Positions 1 to 12,759 of a DNA stretch of 64,000 bases are shown one piece after another (position 1 is the first letter of the stretch; the number at the start of each line of letters is the position of its first letter). The notes under the pieces are model-generated. The model was not told where the DNA came from, did not search any database, and saw only the letters and a list, made by a program, of their open reading frames with translations. The stretch is from Neocallimastix lanati (nom. inval.) (lineage: Eukaryota > Neocallimastigomycota > Neocallimastigomycetes > Neocallimastigales > Neocallimastigaceae), in NCBI GenBank assembly GCA_016946835.1, contig JACVTC010000105.1, positions 165,001 through 229,000 on the forward strand. The letters run 5' to 3'. Made by a program: the position numbers and the translations under genes.

Positions 1-719
1 TGGCTTGTGATCCATCAAAAACGTAGCTTTCATCAAAGTTGTAGATACGTTCGTCTTCAACCTTAAAGATATCAGTTGGATATTCATTTGGGTTAACTTC
101 TGGTTCAGTTGCACCAGTTTCTTTGCAGTAAGATTGAATACCACACCAGTGATTACTTTCGTAACCCCAAGAGCCATCAGCATCAGTTTCAAAAACGGTA
201 CATCCTTGACAACATGGATAACCTAACTGTTCAGACCAACAAACTTCATCATTGGTTCTTTCATCATATTTTGAAATACCACACCATTCATTGGTTTTCC
301 AGTTATAACCCCAATCACCATCATTATCATGAGCATAAATTTTTTGATTATTGGCAGAACAACATGGATAACCAAGACGTTCAGCCCAACAACTGAATTC
401 AGCAGTAGCTGAATAAGCTATATATATTTATGAATAATTTTATTAAGTTTTTTATAAGATATATATATATTTTTTTTAATAATAATAATAATATAAAAAA
501 TAATTAATATTTTTTTTTCAATTGATAAAAACATCTCATAATAACATTTATTTAATATAAATATAAAAAATAAATATATTTTGTATAATAATAAACAAAA
601 ATTTTATTATTATAAATTTTTTTTTTTTTTAATTATATTTATATATATATATATTTATTTTTTTTTTAAAAAAAATTACCTGAAAGAAGAGCAGATAATA
701 ATGCAAAATATTTTCTCAT
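1..719 (-). CDS. Secreted double-dockerin cellulosome protein, 5' part only
   Basis: Two exons are seen: 719-680 and 417-1, joined across a 262-nt GTAATT...TAG intron in phase 1; the 3' part lies beyond the window edge. The first 13 residues (MRKYFALLSALLS) plus the next few form a signal peptide. Residues about 23-61 and 73-107 are tandem fungal dockerin (CBM10-type) modules, each with the CWxExLGYPCC opening, a central acidic/Gly stretch ending in WGY, and the WCGI end. In gut fungi such modules tether enzymes non-covalently to scaffoldins of the extracellular cellulosome. A 45-residue Glu/Asp-rich segment follows and runs off the window, so the catalytic or other domain is unknown. N-terminal placement of the dockerins fits several gut-fungal families (CotH-like proteins, hydrolases). 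Codons often end in C, unlike the AT-only neighbours, which suggests high expression. Confidence 0.92.
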
Positions 720-1920
720 TTTTAATTCTTAATTTAAAAATAATTAGAAAAAAAGAAATCAAAAGTTAGTTCATTTTAATATTTTACAAAAAAAAATATA
801 ATTAAAAAAAATTAATATATTAATCAATATATATATTTTATATTTGTTTTTTAATATTATTTTTCTTATATAATAAAATATATAAATTTAATTTATTTAT
901 ACTATTCGCATTTACTTACAAAATATTTTTATTTTTTATTTTTTATTTTTAATTTTATTTTATTTTTTTTTATTTTATTTTTTTTTATTTTTTTTTTTTT
1001 TTTTTATTTTTTTTTTTGGATGTCGAAACAAAAAGAACAAAGCGAAATTTTATATCTTTTATACTACTCGAAAAAATAAAAAAAAAAAAAAAGTTAAATT
1101 TTTAAGTTTATATTAATAAGTACTTATTATTTATTAATTTATCAATTTTATTATCAATTTTATTATTAATTTTTTAAAAAAAAAAAAATTAATTGAATAT
1201 GGGGTTAGGATAGAATAGATAAAGATAAAATTTTAAATAATAATTTTTGAATGGAACACCTCCTATTTAAAATGCCATGAAAATTATTTTTTTTTATATT
1301 TAATATTAGAGAGAGAGAGTTTAATAGTACTATTATTATATTCTAATATTATATTACAATCATAGATTTTAACAAAAAATGAAAAAGAATGAAAAAAAAA
1401 AATAAAAAATATTTATTTATTTTTATTTATTTATTTATTTTCTTATTTATTTACTTATTTATTTTTTTATTTATTCAATAAAAATTAGGAATGTTCTTTT
1501 ATATATTATATCTATCTATCTTTTCATTTTATCTCACATTATTCAAATTTATTTTATTTATTTAATTATTTTATTTATTTTAATTAATTAATTAATTAAT
1601 TACATTTTTATTTATTTACTTATTTATTTATTTGTTATGTTTTTGTTTTTTTTTTGTTTTTTATTTTCTATTTCTCGTCATTTAGAATGAAATTATTGGG
1701 TGACACAAGTAAATGATGATAACAAATAGAATATCTTTGACACATCCTGACAATTTTGGTTGGAATACATAAAAGGTAAAGTGATCTAAAACCTTAATTA
1801 CTATATCATATAAATTTTAATATAAATATAAACACTATCTTTTTTTAATTTATTATATAAATATTTATTATATATTTAAATAAAAAGAGACATGGTCAAT
1901 TTTGACACAATTATTTCTAA

Positions 1921-2133
1921 TCTTTATTATTTATTATTTATTATTTATTATTTATTATTTATTATTTATTATTTATTATTTATTTATTATTTATTATTCA
2001 ATTATTTATAAATTATTATTTATTATTAATTATTTATTATTAATTATTTATTATTAATTATTTATTATTTATTATTTATTATTTATTATTTATTATTTAT
2101 TATCTATTATTTATTATTTATTATTTATTATTT
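1921..2133. repeat. TTATTTA heptamer minisatellite, locus 1
   Basis: Tandem copies of a 7-bp unit (TTATTTA in one phase), with occasional TTAATTA and TTCAATTA variants. The same unit recurs near 4.1-4.4, 16.2-17.3 and 63.5-64 kb. Confidence 0.9.
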
Positions 2134-4071
2134 TTTTTTATTTTTTTATTTTTTTATTCTTTTATTCTTTTATTTTTATTCTTATTTACTTCCAAATACG
2201 TATTAATTAAAGAGTTAAATATATTAAAATAAAAAAAATAAAAAATTAAGATTAAAAAAATATGAAAAGATAATATTAAATTAACTTGATGAAAATTAAT
2301 TTAATTTTTAATGTTGTACAAAAATAATAAAAATTAAAAGATTATCTTAAATATATATATATATATAAATATAAATATATACATTCTTTGTATATATAAA
2401 ATAAAAAAAAAATTTTTTATCTTTATTTTAATTAAATTATCACAATTCTTTTATTTTATTGGAAACTTTTTTAATTAAATGAAAGATAATTTAATTTTTG
2501 ATTTTTTTTTTTTTTTAATTTTTTTTGAAACTGTATTGTGTATTGTAAAAAAAATAGAACAAAAAGTGAAACTGATATTTCCAGGGTAAAAATATCTCAA
2601 ATAGAAAAAACATTTATTATTATTTATTATTAATTAAATATTATTTATTTATTTATTTATTATTTAATTGATTATTAATTATTTAATTATTCATTAATTA
2701 TTTATTAATTATTTATTATTTATTTATTTATTATTTATTATTTATTTATTTATTATTTATGATATATGATTATTATTGTTATTGATATTATTATTATTTT
2801 TACTATATTATTATTATTATTATTACTATTATTATTATTTGCCTTATAAAATTTTTTTTTAAGTTAAAAGTTCTCCTTTTTTAGTTTTAAAATATAAACA
2901 TAAAATATAAAAATATATAATTAATATATATTTATTTTATTATTATTATTATTTTTTTTATTACCAATTATATCATTAATGATTATTTAATTAAATTAAA
3001 TTAATTTAATTTTAATTTTAATTATAACTTTAAATATTTTAATTTTAATTTTAATATTAATTTTAATTTAAATATTTATATTCATATTCATATTTATATT
3101 AAATATCCTTTTTAATTTTTTATATGAGTTAGAATACAATATGTTGGGAGATAAATTAATATAAAAAAAATTCATTTTGGTAAAAAGGAAAAACCACTTT
3201 AAAAAAAAAAATAAAATAAAATAAATAAATAAATAAATAAATTTTATTTTATTTTTTTTTTTTTTAATCTTTATTTAATTTTTATTTAATTTATTTGATT
3301 ATTAATCAATATTTTAATTAAGAGAAAATTAAAAAAAAAAAAAAAAATTTTTTTTTTCTTTTTTCTTTTAATTAAGATTTGAATTAAGATTTTATGGAAT
3401 TGAAAAAAAAAAAAAGAAGTGATCTTAACACTTTCTTTTCTTGTTATTGACAGCATCCATCCATTCTTATCAAAATTATTTATTTATGATCAATCAATCA
3501 AAAAAATAAATATTAAAAAAAAAATAAAAATTAAAATTTTTTTTTCTCTTTCATTATTTATTTTTATAAATTTTATATTTATATATTAAGGGAATAAATA
3601 AAAATATTTTTAGTTTTTATCCTTTTGGTTATAAATAATAATAATAGACATTGCTTCTAATACTACTTATTATTATCTTTTATAATATTAAAAATAAAAA
3701 AAAAAAGAATAAAATAAAAATAGATAAAAAATATTCAATAATGTTCAATCTATAGAAATGTCATTAGTATAAGAAGTTTTTTTTTTTATTAATTCCTATT
3801 GTTCAATAGTTTATTAATAATATATTTATTATTAACTTCATTTTGTTATTTTGTTATTTTTTTTTAAATGTAAAAAAAGATTTCCTTTTTCTTTTTTTTT
3901 TTTTTTTTAAAAAATTTTAAATTACTATAAACTATATTAAATACATATAATTATAAAATATATAGAATGTATAAATAGTGATTGTGATGTGACTTTTAAA
4001 ATTATTTATTTATTTTTTTTATTTATTAATTCTTATTAAATTTAGTTATGTATTAATTATTAATATATATT

Positions 4072-4430
4072 ATTTATTATTTATTATTTATTATTTATTA
4101 TTTATTATTTATTACTTATTATTTATTATTTATTATTTATTATTTATTATTTATTATTTATTATTTATTATTTATTATTTATTATTTATTATTTATTATT
4201 TATTATTTATTATTTATTATTTATTATTTATTATTTATTATTTATTTATTTATTATTTATTATTTATTATTTATTATTTATTATTTATTATTCAATTATT
4301 TATTGTTTATTATTTATTATTTATTATTTATTATTTATTATTTATTATTTATTTATTTATTATTTATTATTTATTATTTATTATTTATTATTTATTATTT
4401 ATTATTTATTATTCAATTATTTATTGTTTT
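4072..4430. repeat. TTATTTA heptamer minisatellite, locus 2
   Basis: A long, very regular array of the same 7-bp unit. Near its right end a block carrying the variants TTCAATTA and TTGTTTATT is itself repeated (about 4,290-4,310 and 4,411-4,430), so higher-order duplication has occurred. A short open frame of Ile/Tyr/Leu here is only the translated repeat. Confidence 0.9.
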
Positions 4431-5259
4431 TCATTTATTGTTTTTCATTTATTTTTTTTCATTTATTATTATTTATGCATTTATTTAAATAATTTAAAAA
4501 AAAATTAGTAATTTGTTAATAATTTATAAACCAAAATATAAATATATTTTAGTTGGTAAAGGAATAAATACAATATAATTTTTTAATTTTTAACCAAAAT
4601 GAAAGAATAAAATATTATTTTTATTTTATTTTATTTTATTTTTTTTTTTTTCTATTTATAATTTATAACTGAATATAGTTTATTTAATACATTGAAATAG
4701 TAAACATACTGATAATATCCGAAAATTATTTAATAAAATAATTAATTGATTTTATTTTATTTTTTTTTATTTTATTATTAATTTTGTAGAGGGAAGAACA
4801 GCATAAGAATGGTATTAACAGTAAAGCCTAACCTTGGAACATATTTATTATTTATTATTATTTATTAATATTATTATAATTTTATTATTATTTTTTTTTT
4901 GGTAATAAAAATTTTTATTAAAAGATGAAAAAAATAAAAAAATAAAAAAAAAAAAAAGTTTTCCTATAAATAAAATTATATATAATTGAATAAACACAGC
5001 CAAAAATAATTTATTCAATCCATTTGTTTAATTTATAAAATGAAATAGAAATAATAAAATTATTATTAATATATATAATATAATAATCCAATTTAAGGAA
5101 GTACCCTACTTGTTATTTTGGAATGTTGATTAAATTGAATTATCTTTTATATAACTGACTGAAGAATATAAATTTTTTGATATAGCACTCTTTTATTATT
5201 TGTTTGATTGTTACCATCTACTTATCTATATTATTTTCTTTAATAAATTATATTATATA

Positions 5260-5403
5260 TTGTAGGATAAACTGTAAGGCAGTCCAGCAGAGAGAGCACC
5301 ACCTACTTAGTAGGAAGTTAGATAAAGGCTCCAGTAATAAACCATTGTGTGTCTATAGATGTGCAGCTGGGGAGAAATCCTGCTATGGTCGTTAAAAAAA
5401 AAA
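5260..5403 (+). mobile_element. SINE-like insertion ending in poly-A
   Basis: An isolated, GC-richer stretch of about 130 bp in pure A/T DNA, ending in an A-run. Its first 30 bases (GTAAGGCAGTCCAGCAG core) resemble the head of the element at 29.8 kb on the opposite strand (GTAAGGCTGTCCAGTAG core). The remaining body is different. No protein family is recognisable. A short non-autonomous retroposon is the best reading; a relic of a small structured RNA is the alternative. Confidence 0.45.
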
Positions 5404-5880
5404 ATGTATGATAAAAAAAAATTTTTTTTAAAGATTTGTTTATTAATGAATCTTTTTCTTTTTTTTTTTTTTTTAACTCTTTCTTCTGTCATCATTCTTT
5501 AAATTCATTTTAAATAAAATTTAACTATTCAATATTTTTTCTTTATTATTGCTCAAATAACTTCATTTTTTTTTTTTTTATCATTTTAATTTAGAATATA
5601 AATTTTATTTATTATTTAAATATTTATAAATATATTATATACCTTTTTAATTTTAATTTAAATTTAATTTTAGTTAAATTTAATTATAAAGAAAATGGAA
5701 TAAAATAAAAATTTTAATTTAAAATATTCATTCTAATAATTTTAATATTAATATTAATATTAATATAAATTGTTATAAATTATAATCTAATTTATATTCA
5801 TTCTAATGTTAAAAATAAGAATTTCTCTTTTATATATATATAAAATATGATATCTACATTTATTTAATGTTATACATTAT
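5404..5880. other. Intergenic A/T DNA
   Basis: Only homopolymer and simple A/T sequence; nothing else seen. Confidence 0.6.
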
Positions 5881-6026
5881 TATACTATTTATATTTAATT
5901 CGTTCGATAAATGGTTTGTCAGTTCTATTGGATCTTGAACATCCTTGTCGTCTAATATATCTTTAATGAATTAATGATTCCTAATTTTTTATTTTCAATC
6001 TAATGATTCACTGTTTTTTATTTCTT

Positions 6027-6057
<31 letters not shown>

Positions 6058-6490
6058 CATTTTTAAATTTATTTTTGACAACTTCAGCCATCATATGCAC
6101 TTCTAAAATGGTAATGAATTATACAGTTTTATAAATTCATAAGATAAATTTCTTTCAAATAATCCATTAGCTAACAAAAAAAAATTTTTTTTTTTTAATT
6201 ATTTATGTTGAAATATTTAAAAAGTTCTGAATCTCTTCTAATTTTTTTTTTGATTCCATCATACATTTTATTTCCTGCTCTTTCCTTTCACATACTTTAA
6301 GTATACTTGTTTGACAATGGACTATAAATTATATTTTCTCTATCCCGTTGTTCATTTTCATCAGTTTATAAAGGACTTCATTATCTTTGTAACATGAATA
6401 ACCTATGGTAAGAGAAGAGAAAAAAAAATATTCTTTTCTATAATTTACCAGTCATTCTTCTCCATCTTCATCGATAATAATGATTTTTTT
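5880..6490 (-). pseudogene. Degraded dockerin-type gene
   Basis: On the minus strand, translation gives scattered matches to two dockerin modules: a DEDGEE stretch near 6,465, then IGYSCYKDNEVLY around 6,400-6,360, parallel to LGYPCC...IY in the intact gene at the left edge. Reading continues in a second frame as TDENEQRDREN, where intact dockerins have an Asp/Glu/Gly segment before WG. Farther down (about 5,960-5,890) another GC-richer coding-like stretch reads ILDDKDVQDPIELTN but matches no family I know. Frames change several times and A/T runs interrupt it, so it is not functional. It is probably an old paralogue of the left-edge gene on the same strand. Confidence 0.4.
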
Positions 6491-6741
6491 TACCTTTAGT
6501 TATTTATTTAGAAAATATATATATATATATATATATTTAATATAAGCATTAAAATAAATAGTAATAAAAAATTTATATTATAATTTTATCTTTAATTTTT
6601 CATCTATCATATTTATTATTTATCATAAAGTTTTTTTCATTTCATCAAGATGTATTGCTTCTGAAAATCCATAAAAAAAAAAAAGAATTTCAACTAATAA
6701 ATTATTACTACTACTACTACTACTACTATTATTATTATTAT

Positions 6742-6773
<32 letters not shown>

Positions 6774-7008
6774 TTATATTAATATTATAACTATTTCTAT
6801 CATTATTGTTAATTTTTTATTATTATAAAAATTTTTTTTATTATGGATTTGATTTGGATGGTTCGTTAATTTATGGTAAATGTTAAATCATTAAAATTTT
6901 AGTTATTGGTGTTAGTAGATCAAAATTTTTATTGATTTTTTTTTTTTATATTATTTTATTTGATAAAACTCTAATTAATAATATTTAAACAATTGAATTA
7001 ATTTTATC

Positions 7009-7059
<51 letters not shown>

Positions 7060-7715
7060 ATGTTTTTATCTGATTTTAATTGGTGAATTAAACATTATAA
7101 TATATAAATTAAAGTTGGAGAATTATTGATGAAATTGAAATAAATATTTTTATAAATTAAAATTTTTATTTGAATCACCATTTTTATAAGGTTTTATTAA
7201 ATTAAATTTTATAATTCTCCTTTACATAAATGTTCAAATTTAATGGATGTGAGTTGATTTTAAAAAGGTGTTGTAATAAAATTTAATAAAAATATATTAA
7301 CTTTTTTAATATTATGTAATGCTTACAAAAACAAAAAAACAAAAAAAAAAAAAAAAAAATTAATAAAATAAAATATATAATTTATTTATATATATATATT
7401 TTTATTTTGATGACAAATTTTTGGCACACTTTTTTTTAATTTTTCTTTATTACAAATATTTCTCATATTTTTTTTTTTTATTGTTTTTTATTTTTATTTT
7501 TTTTTTTAATATTATTTAAATCCATTTTTTGTTTTATTTTTTTTTATTTTCATCTTAATAATATTAGCTGACTATATATTTTTAGTTTAAAATCATTAGC
7601 TTTTTAAATTTCTTGTTCAATCTGGTAAGATTGAGAAATAACAAAAAATAAAGGTTAAAAAAAAAAGGTTTCACAAAAAAAAAAAAAAAGTTTAATGAAA
7701 AAACAACAAAAACAA

Positions 7716-7748
<33 letters not shown>

Positions 7749-8156
7749 AAGTATAATTATTTTCAAATAATAATACTTTTTTTTTATTTAATATTTTAGT
7801 TTTATTTTATTTTATTTATATTTTATCTATTATCTACTTTTCTAATTATTACTTGTATACTGTAAAGAAATTCATTGTGATTATAACCTTTATCCATGAT
7901 TATATGTAAAATTTATAAAAAAAATCTTTTTTTTTTTAATAACCATTAAATTCATTATACATACTATAAATATATATATGTAGTAGTTAAAAAGATAAAA
8001 AATTAATATGATGAGGATTATTTATTTAAAAAATTTAACCTTTTCTTTGTTAATTATTTTTAATATTTTTAGTAGATTTTATTATAAATAAAAAATTATT
8101 ATAAAGCATTTACTAATTTCATTAAAAAATAATAAACAATAAATAATAATAAAATA

Positions 8157-8210
<54 letters not shown>

Positions 8211-8585
8211 TTAATAAAACATAGATTGAAAATCAATAAGTGTTAACCTACTATTTTTAATATAAAATTAATAAAACAATATCATAATATAATTTAATAT
8301 AAAACTAAAAAAATAATTTTAAATTATGTTTTTATGTATTTATATTTATAAATATTTTATATGTTAAGTAATAAAAGAATTTCTAACAATTATTAAAAAT
8401 AAAATAATATTTATTATATTGATGTTTATAGATATAATCATAACCCATTAAAAATATTAAGTAAAAAGTACAATTTTTTTTTTATTTTTATTTTTTTTTT
8501 TTTCTTTATATAGAATAGATTAAATTATAAATATATAAACAAAAGGAATAGAATAAATAAATTAATTATATTGTACAACTTTTAT

Positions 8586-8620
<35 letters not shown>

Positions 8621-9014
8621 CTTTAATTTTACTTAATCAAATTAGTAAAAATAATCGAATTAATATATATCTTAATTTTAGAGAGTTTGAAGATCAAAAA
8701 AAAAAAAAAAAAAAATTAAATAAAAATTAAAAGAAAAAAAAAAAGTGGATGAAATAGTTTTAGAGGAAGACTTTGAATACTTGTAATTATATTTATATCT
8801 TTTATTGTATTATCCTATATTATATTATATTTTATTATATTATTGTTTTATTTTCATCACTTAAAATAATCATATAAAAAAAAAATTATCATAAATAAAA
8901 ATATTAAAATAACTTGTTTGATATTTTTATAAATGTACTAGATATACTCTATAAGAGAGTAAATCTATTTAGAATAAGAATTTACATATAATATTATAAT
9001 GATTTAATTATTTG

Positions 9015-9062
<48 letters not shown>

Positions 9063-9660
9063 TGTAGTTAAATATGTATTTATTTATTCATTAATTTATT
9101 TATTTATAGATTATTTTTTTTTATTATTCTTATTAAAAGTTACATATTATATTATAAATTATAAATATATAAATATATATATATAATATTTTTTTTTTGG
9201 TTTTATTTTATAATGAAGTTATAAAATAAAAAAAAAATAAATATATTTACATTTATATATTTATATATGTATTTAATAAAAACAATTTATGTTATAAATT
9301 ATTTTTAATATTTTATTTAATATTTTAAATTTTAGGGTGAATTAATATCGTATTATCTAAAATCAATAATTTTATTTTTTTCTTTCTAAAATTGGATAAA
9401 GAAAATGATAGCTATAAAAATAAAAATATATTTTTATTAATAATAAATATTATAATCTTTTTTTTTTTTTCTCTTAGTTATTATATAAATTATATAATAT
9501 TTTTAAAATTCCAAAATTATATATACAAATACTAAAATAAATTAGAAAAAGATCATTTATTTAAATTTAAATAAATAGGTTATTATATTACATTATTATT
9601 TGTTATAAAAATTTTTTAATAAAGCTAGATTAATTAATAATAGTATTAGTATCATTTATT
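6491..9660. other. Long A/T-only intergenic region with simple repeats
   Basis: No gene is seen. Contents include an ACT/ATT/AGT inverted trinucleotide block (6,706-6,772), a 40-plus A-run (about 7,013-7,058), an AAT array (about 8,153-8,204), a 35-base T-run (about 8,586-8,621) and an AT dinucleotide array (about 9,020-9,052). Confidence 0.7.
6706..6772. repeat. Inverted trinucleotide array (ACT)n-(ATT)n-(AGT)n
   Basis: About eight ACT units are followed by five ATT units and then about ten AGT units. ACT and AGT are reverse complements, so the two outer blocks form a perfect stem of more than 20 bp with the ATT block as loop. This is one of the few G/C-containing simple repeats in the window. 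Confidence 0.9.
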
Positions 9661-10700
9661 ACATTAAAAATTTTGTTACTTTCCTCATACCATAACATAT
9701 ATAAAGTATTATTATTTTAATGAATAAATAAATAATTTTCTTTAAATTTAATAATTTATACACTTTATTTGTAGTACAAATTATCATCAATGTTGGATGA
9801 AATGCTGTAATATCATATCTTTATTTTTACCTTAAAATATATTATTAAGTATTGAAGCCTTATTATCCACAAAATATTGTAATGAAGTTGATATTTATAT
9901 TTAAATCCATTCAAAAAAAAAAAAAAAAAAAATTTTTTTTTTATACCATAAAGAATATTTTAAAGTTCTTTCCCTCAAGCTACAATATTTAGCTTCAGCG
10001 GTGGAGGGGAAGGTAGAAACACATTATTGTAGTTTGGAATACCAATTTGTTGGAATATTTCCTAATATCATTTAGAAATCTAGAAGTTAGTCTTTTTTTG
10101 TACTTGAATTGCCCGTGTTACGGCGTCTATATTCCCAAAGACTTTTTTTTTTTCAATTTAAATTACCTTTTTTTTTTTTTTTTGTTTTTTGAATTTTTTT
10201 TTTTACCATAATTTTATTGTATATTGAAGATATTTAAAAAAAAATCTTTTTCTTATAATTAATAATAAATTTATTTAAAATATCATTTACATATTTTGAT
10301 TGATAGAGAATATACCCATCCATAATTTTATTAAATTTTTTATACCAATAATGAAATTCACATCACCAATATCTTTGATATTAAACCCCTTGTTGAATTG
10401 ATTCTTATTCTTTTTTTTTTTTTTTTTTTTTACTTTTTTACTTTATTTATTTTATGTATAGTTTCAGCTATATAAGTATATCGTCAACGTATACTGAAAG
10501 AATACATATTAATTCATTTTTCATGTTTTTTTTTTTTTTTTTTTTTAGTTTATACGTATAGCTTACATTTTAATCTATTGAATCCTATTTTAATTAATTC
10601 CTTGTTTTGCTTATTGTTCCGCTCTTTCCCTGCTTGCTTTAAGCCCTAAAGAACTTTATTTAACTTCCAAAAAGAATAAAAAACAAAAAATAAAAGATAA
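9660..10700 (-). mobile_element. Ty1/copia fossil, RT-RNase H end
   Basis: On the minus strand, in the order expected for copia, are recognisable pieces of reverse transcriptase (a YGLKQA-like stretch near 10,640; the YVDD catalytic box near 10,480; the following LGIKI/SKYVNDIL-type segment at 10,390-10,270) and RNase H (an STAEAEY-type stretch near 9,995 and a DNKAS-type stretch near 9,860). It is old and broken many times, with poly-A/T runs inserted. No LTR could be paired with it. Confidence 0.7.
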
Positions 10701-10829
10701 TAAATTAAAAAAAAAAAAAAAAATAGATTTATCATGAGATTGGTTTGTTCTCTTTATATTTATATTTATTATTAATATTAATAGTATTAATTTTTTTTCT
10801 GAGTCCTAGTCATATTTTTTTTTTTGTCA

Positions 10830-11720
10830 CTTTCTGTCAGGTTGTAAAATTTCATTATCAATAATATTTGAGTTATTGTGCTGATTAATATTTATCTAGT
10901 TTGTGGAATCATTATTTGTTGTATTATCATTAATTTTTATTGACAATGGTAGGTATTATTACTATAATTGATATCATTATTAATTCTATTGTTATCATTG
11001 TGTTTGTCGGTGTTTTTTTTTTTTATTGTTATCATTGTTTACATTTTGTTTATTTTTTATAAATATTATTTTCATATGTTTTATTTTTTTCATATTATTG
11101 ATGTTGTTGTTGTAATCCTGTTAATCTAATTATTTGATATTATTGCTCTCACTAGATTCGTTATTGGGAACTTTTACAAATACATCATTATAATATGGAA
11201 CACACAAATGACGAACTAATCCAATTTTAATAATTAATTGATCTATTTATTCGTGAGCTTCTGTTACGAATCCTCCTTTCATAATATCATTTTCAATATA
11301 AATATTAATGAAACAATCAACACGTTTCCCAATGACATGGCTATGTCTATTTCACCTTGATTCTTTAACGCCTGCAATATATCTAAATTTAATCCATTGA
11401 ATGGCTTCTTTGGTACTAGTTTGCTAGTTTTTGAAATAATGTTATTCCTATCTTTTGACCAAGAGCTTCTAATTCATTTAAAGTGTCTAGATTTGTTCTG
11501 CAAATTCTTCTGGAATACCCATGTTTTCTTCTGTCATTGTGTTATTCCAATTGAAAGTTTATATCTTGCTTTTTTTTTTTCCATTCAATTAATTTATCAA
11601 CACCATATATGTCAATATGTCTGTAACCTCAAATAATTCTACCATGATCATAACTGTCTGGTAAATTAGTGGGAACTGCGTCCTATCTAGATTTTCTTAT
11701 TTTTGGAGTGTAAAGGTTGA
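10830..11720 (-). mobile_element. Unassigned coding fossil next to the copia relic
   Basis: A GC-richer stretch whose minus strand reads as degraded coding sequence, ending in an Asn-rich part (about 11,160-10,920). It lies just upstream, in the minus sense, of the copia RT piece and may be its central linker region, or part of another retroelement. No domain could be named. It is old and broken. Confidence 0.3.
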
Positions 11721-11929
11721 AAACACAATTCATGATGTGCTTTATGGTACTTGAATATTTCTTTGGACTTTAGAATCAAAAATACAATCATAAGATCATA
11801 AGCTTTTATGGTATTTTTAGCAATATGTAAACTATCTTTTTTTTTTTTTTTTCTTTTTTTTTATTAGACTAGTAATAAACTTTATTTAATAATATTTTTT
11901 TTTTTTAAAAAAAAAATACATGAAATGAA

Positions 11930-12713
11930 AATAAAATACATGAGATTATTTACAGTAATAATATTGAAAAATTACATTATAAGATTCAACGACGAAAATG
12001 GCCTCAATCTCTTCCCATTCATCGATGATTACTTCAAATGGATAAAAATCATTATTCGAAGCTGTATCAGAATTTTTTCTTTGTTTTATCGTTTTGACGT
12101 TGAGGCTCTTAACAACGATCTGTCTAATTTTATACAAATTGAGAATAGTGTAAAAAAAAAAAGAATTATTAATCCCAATAGGCACTACATTAGTAAGGAA
12201 TTCCGTAGTATTCATAAGATATGAGATATTATTCAGCAAATAGACCACTACAAATACAAACCCTTTTTTCTTTCAATCAATACACCATATCTCTTGTATT
12301 TATCAAATATGCCATTGATAAATATATTAAATAAAAATAGATGATGATGAACATCGTTGACGAACATCACGATGGATTTAATTAAAATTCTTTTTGAAAG
12401 TTTTACCATTAAAGTTTGCAAGAGCTTCCGAAGTAAGGTATAGATGAGTAGTGAACTGAAGACACTAACCACGGATATCAATATTATTAAGTTTTATAAA
12501 TAGATTTCATAAATTTAGAATTGAATTATAAGCTTTTTTTTTTTTTTTTTTTTTTTTGAGGTCAAGAAATGCAAGGAAGGTAAATTGATCATAAAGTTTT
12601 TTTTTTTTTTTTCTTTTGGCAAATTTCATCAATGGAGTCAAAATAAACTAATACATTCATCTATATTTCTGAAACCAAATTATTCCCATCTAATAATTCT
12701 GAAAATTATTATA

Positions 12714-12759
<46 letters not shown>

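Larger units (their letters stand above)
720..5200. other. A/T-only intergenic region
   Basis: No gene is seen. It consists of poly-A, poly-T, TTTA, TTATTTA and mixed A/T blocks. The part just above 719 must hold the promoter of the dockerin gene, but no specific element stands out from the A/T background. The heptamer minisatellites inside it are listed separately. Confidence 0.7.

Noticed and set aside
109-396. Plus-strand open frame of 95 codons rich in His/Asn at the left edge
   Set aside because: It is the antisense shadow of the double-dockerin coding sequence on the minus strand.
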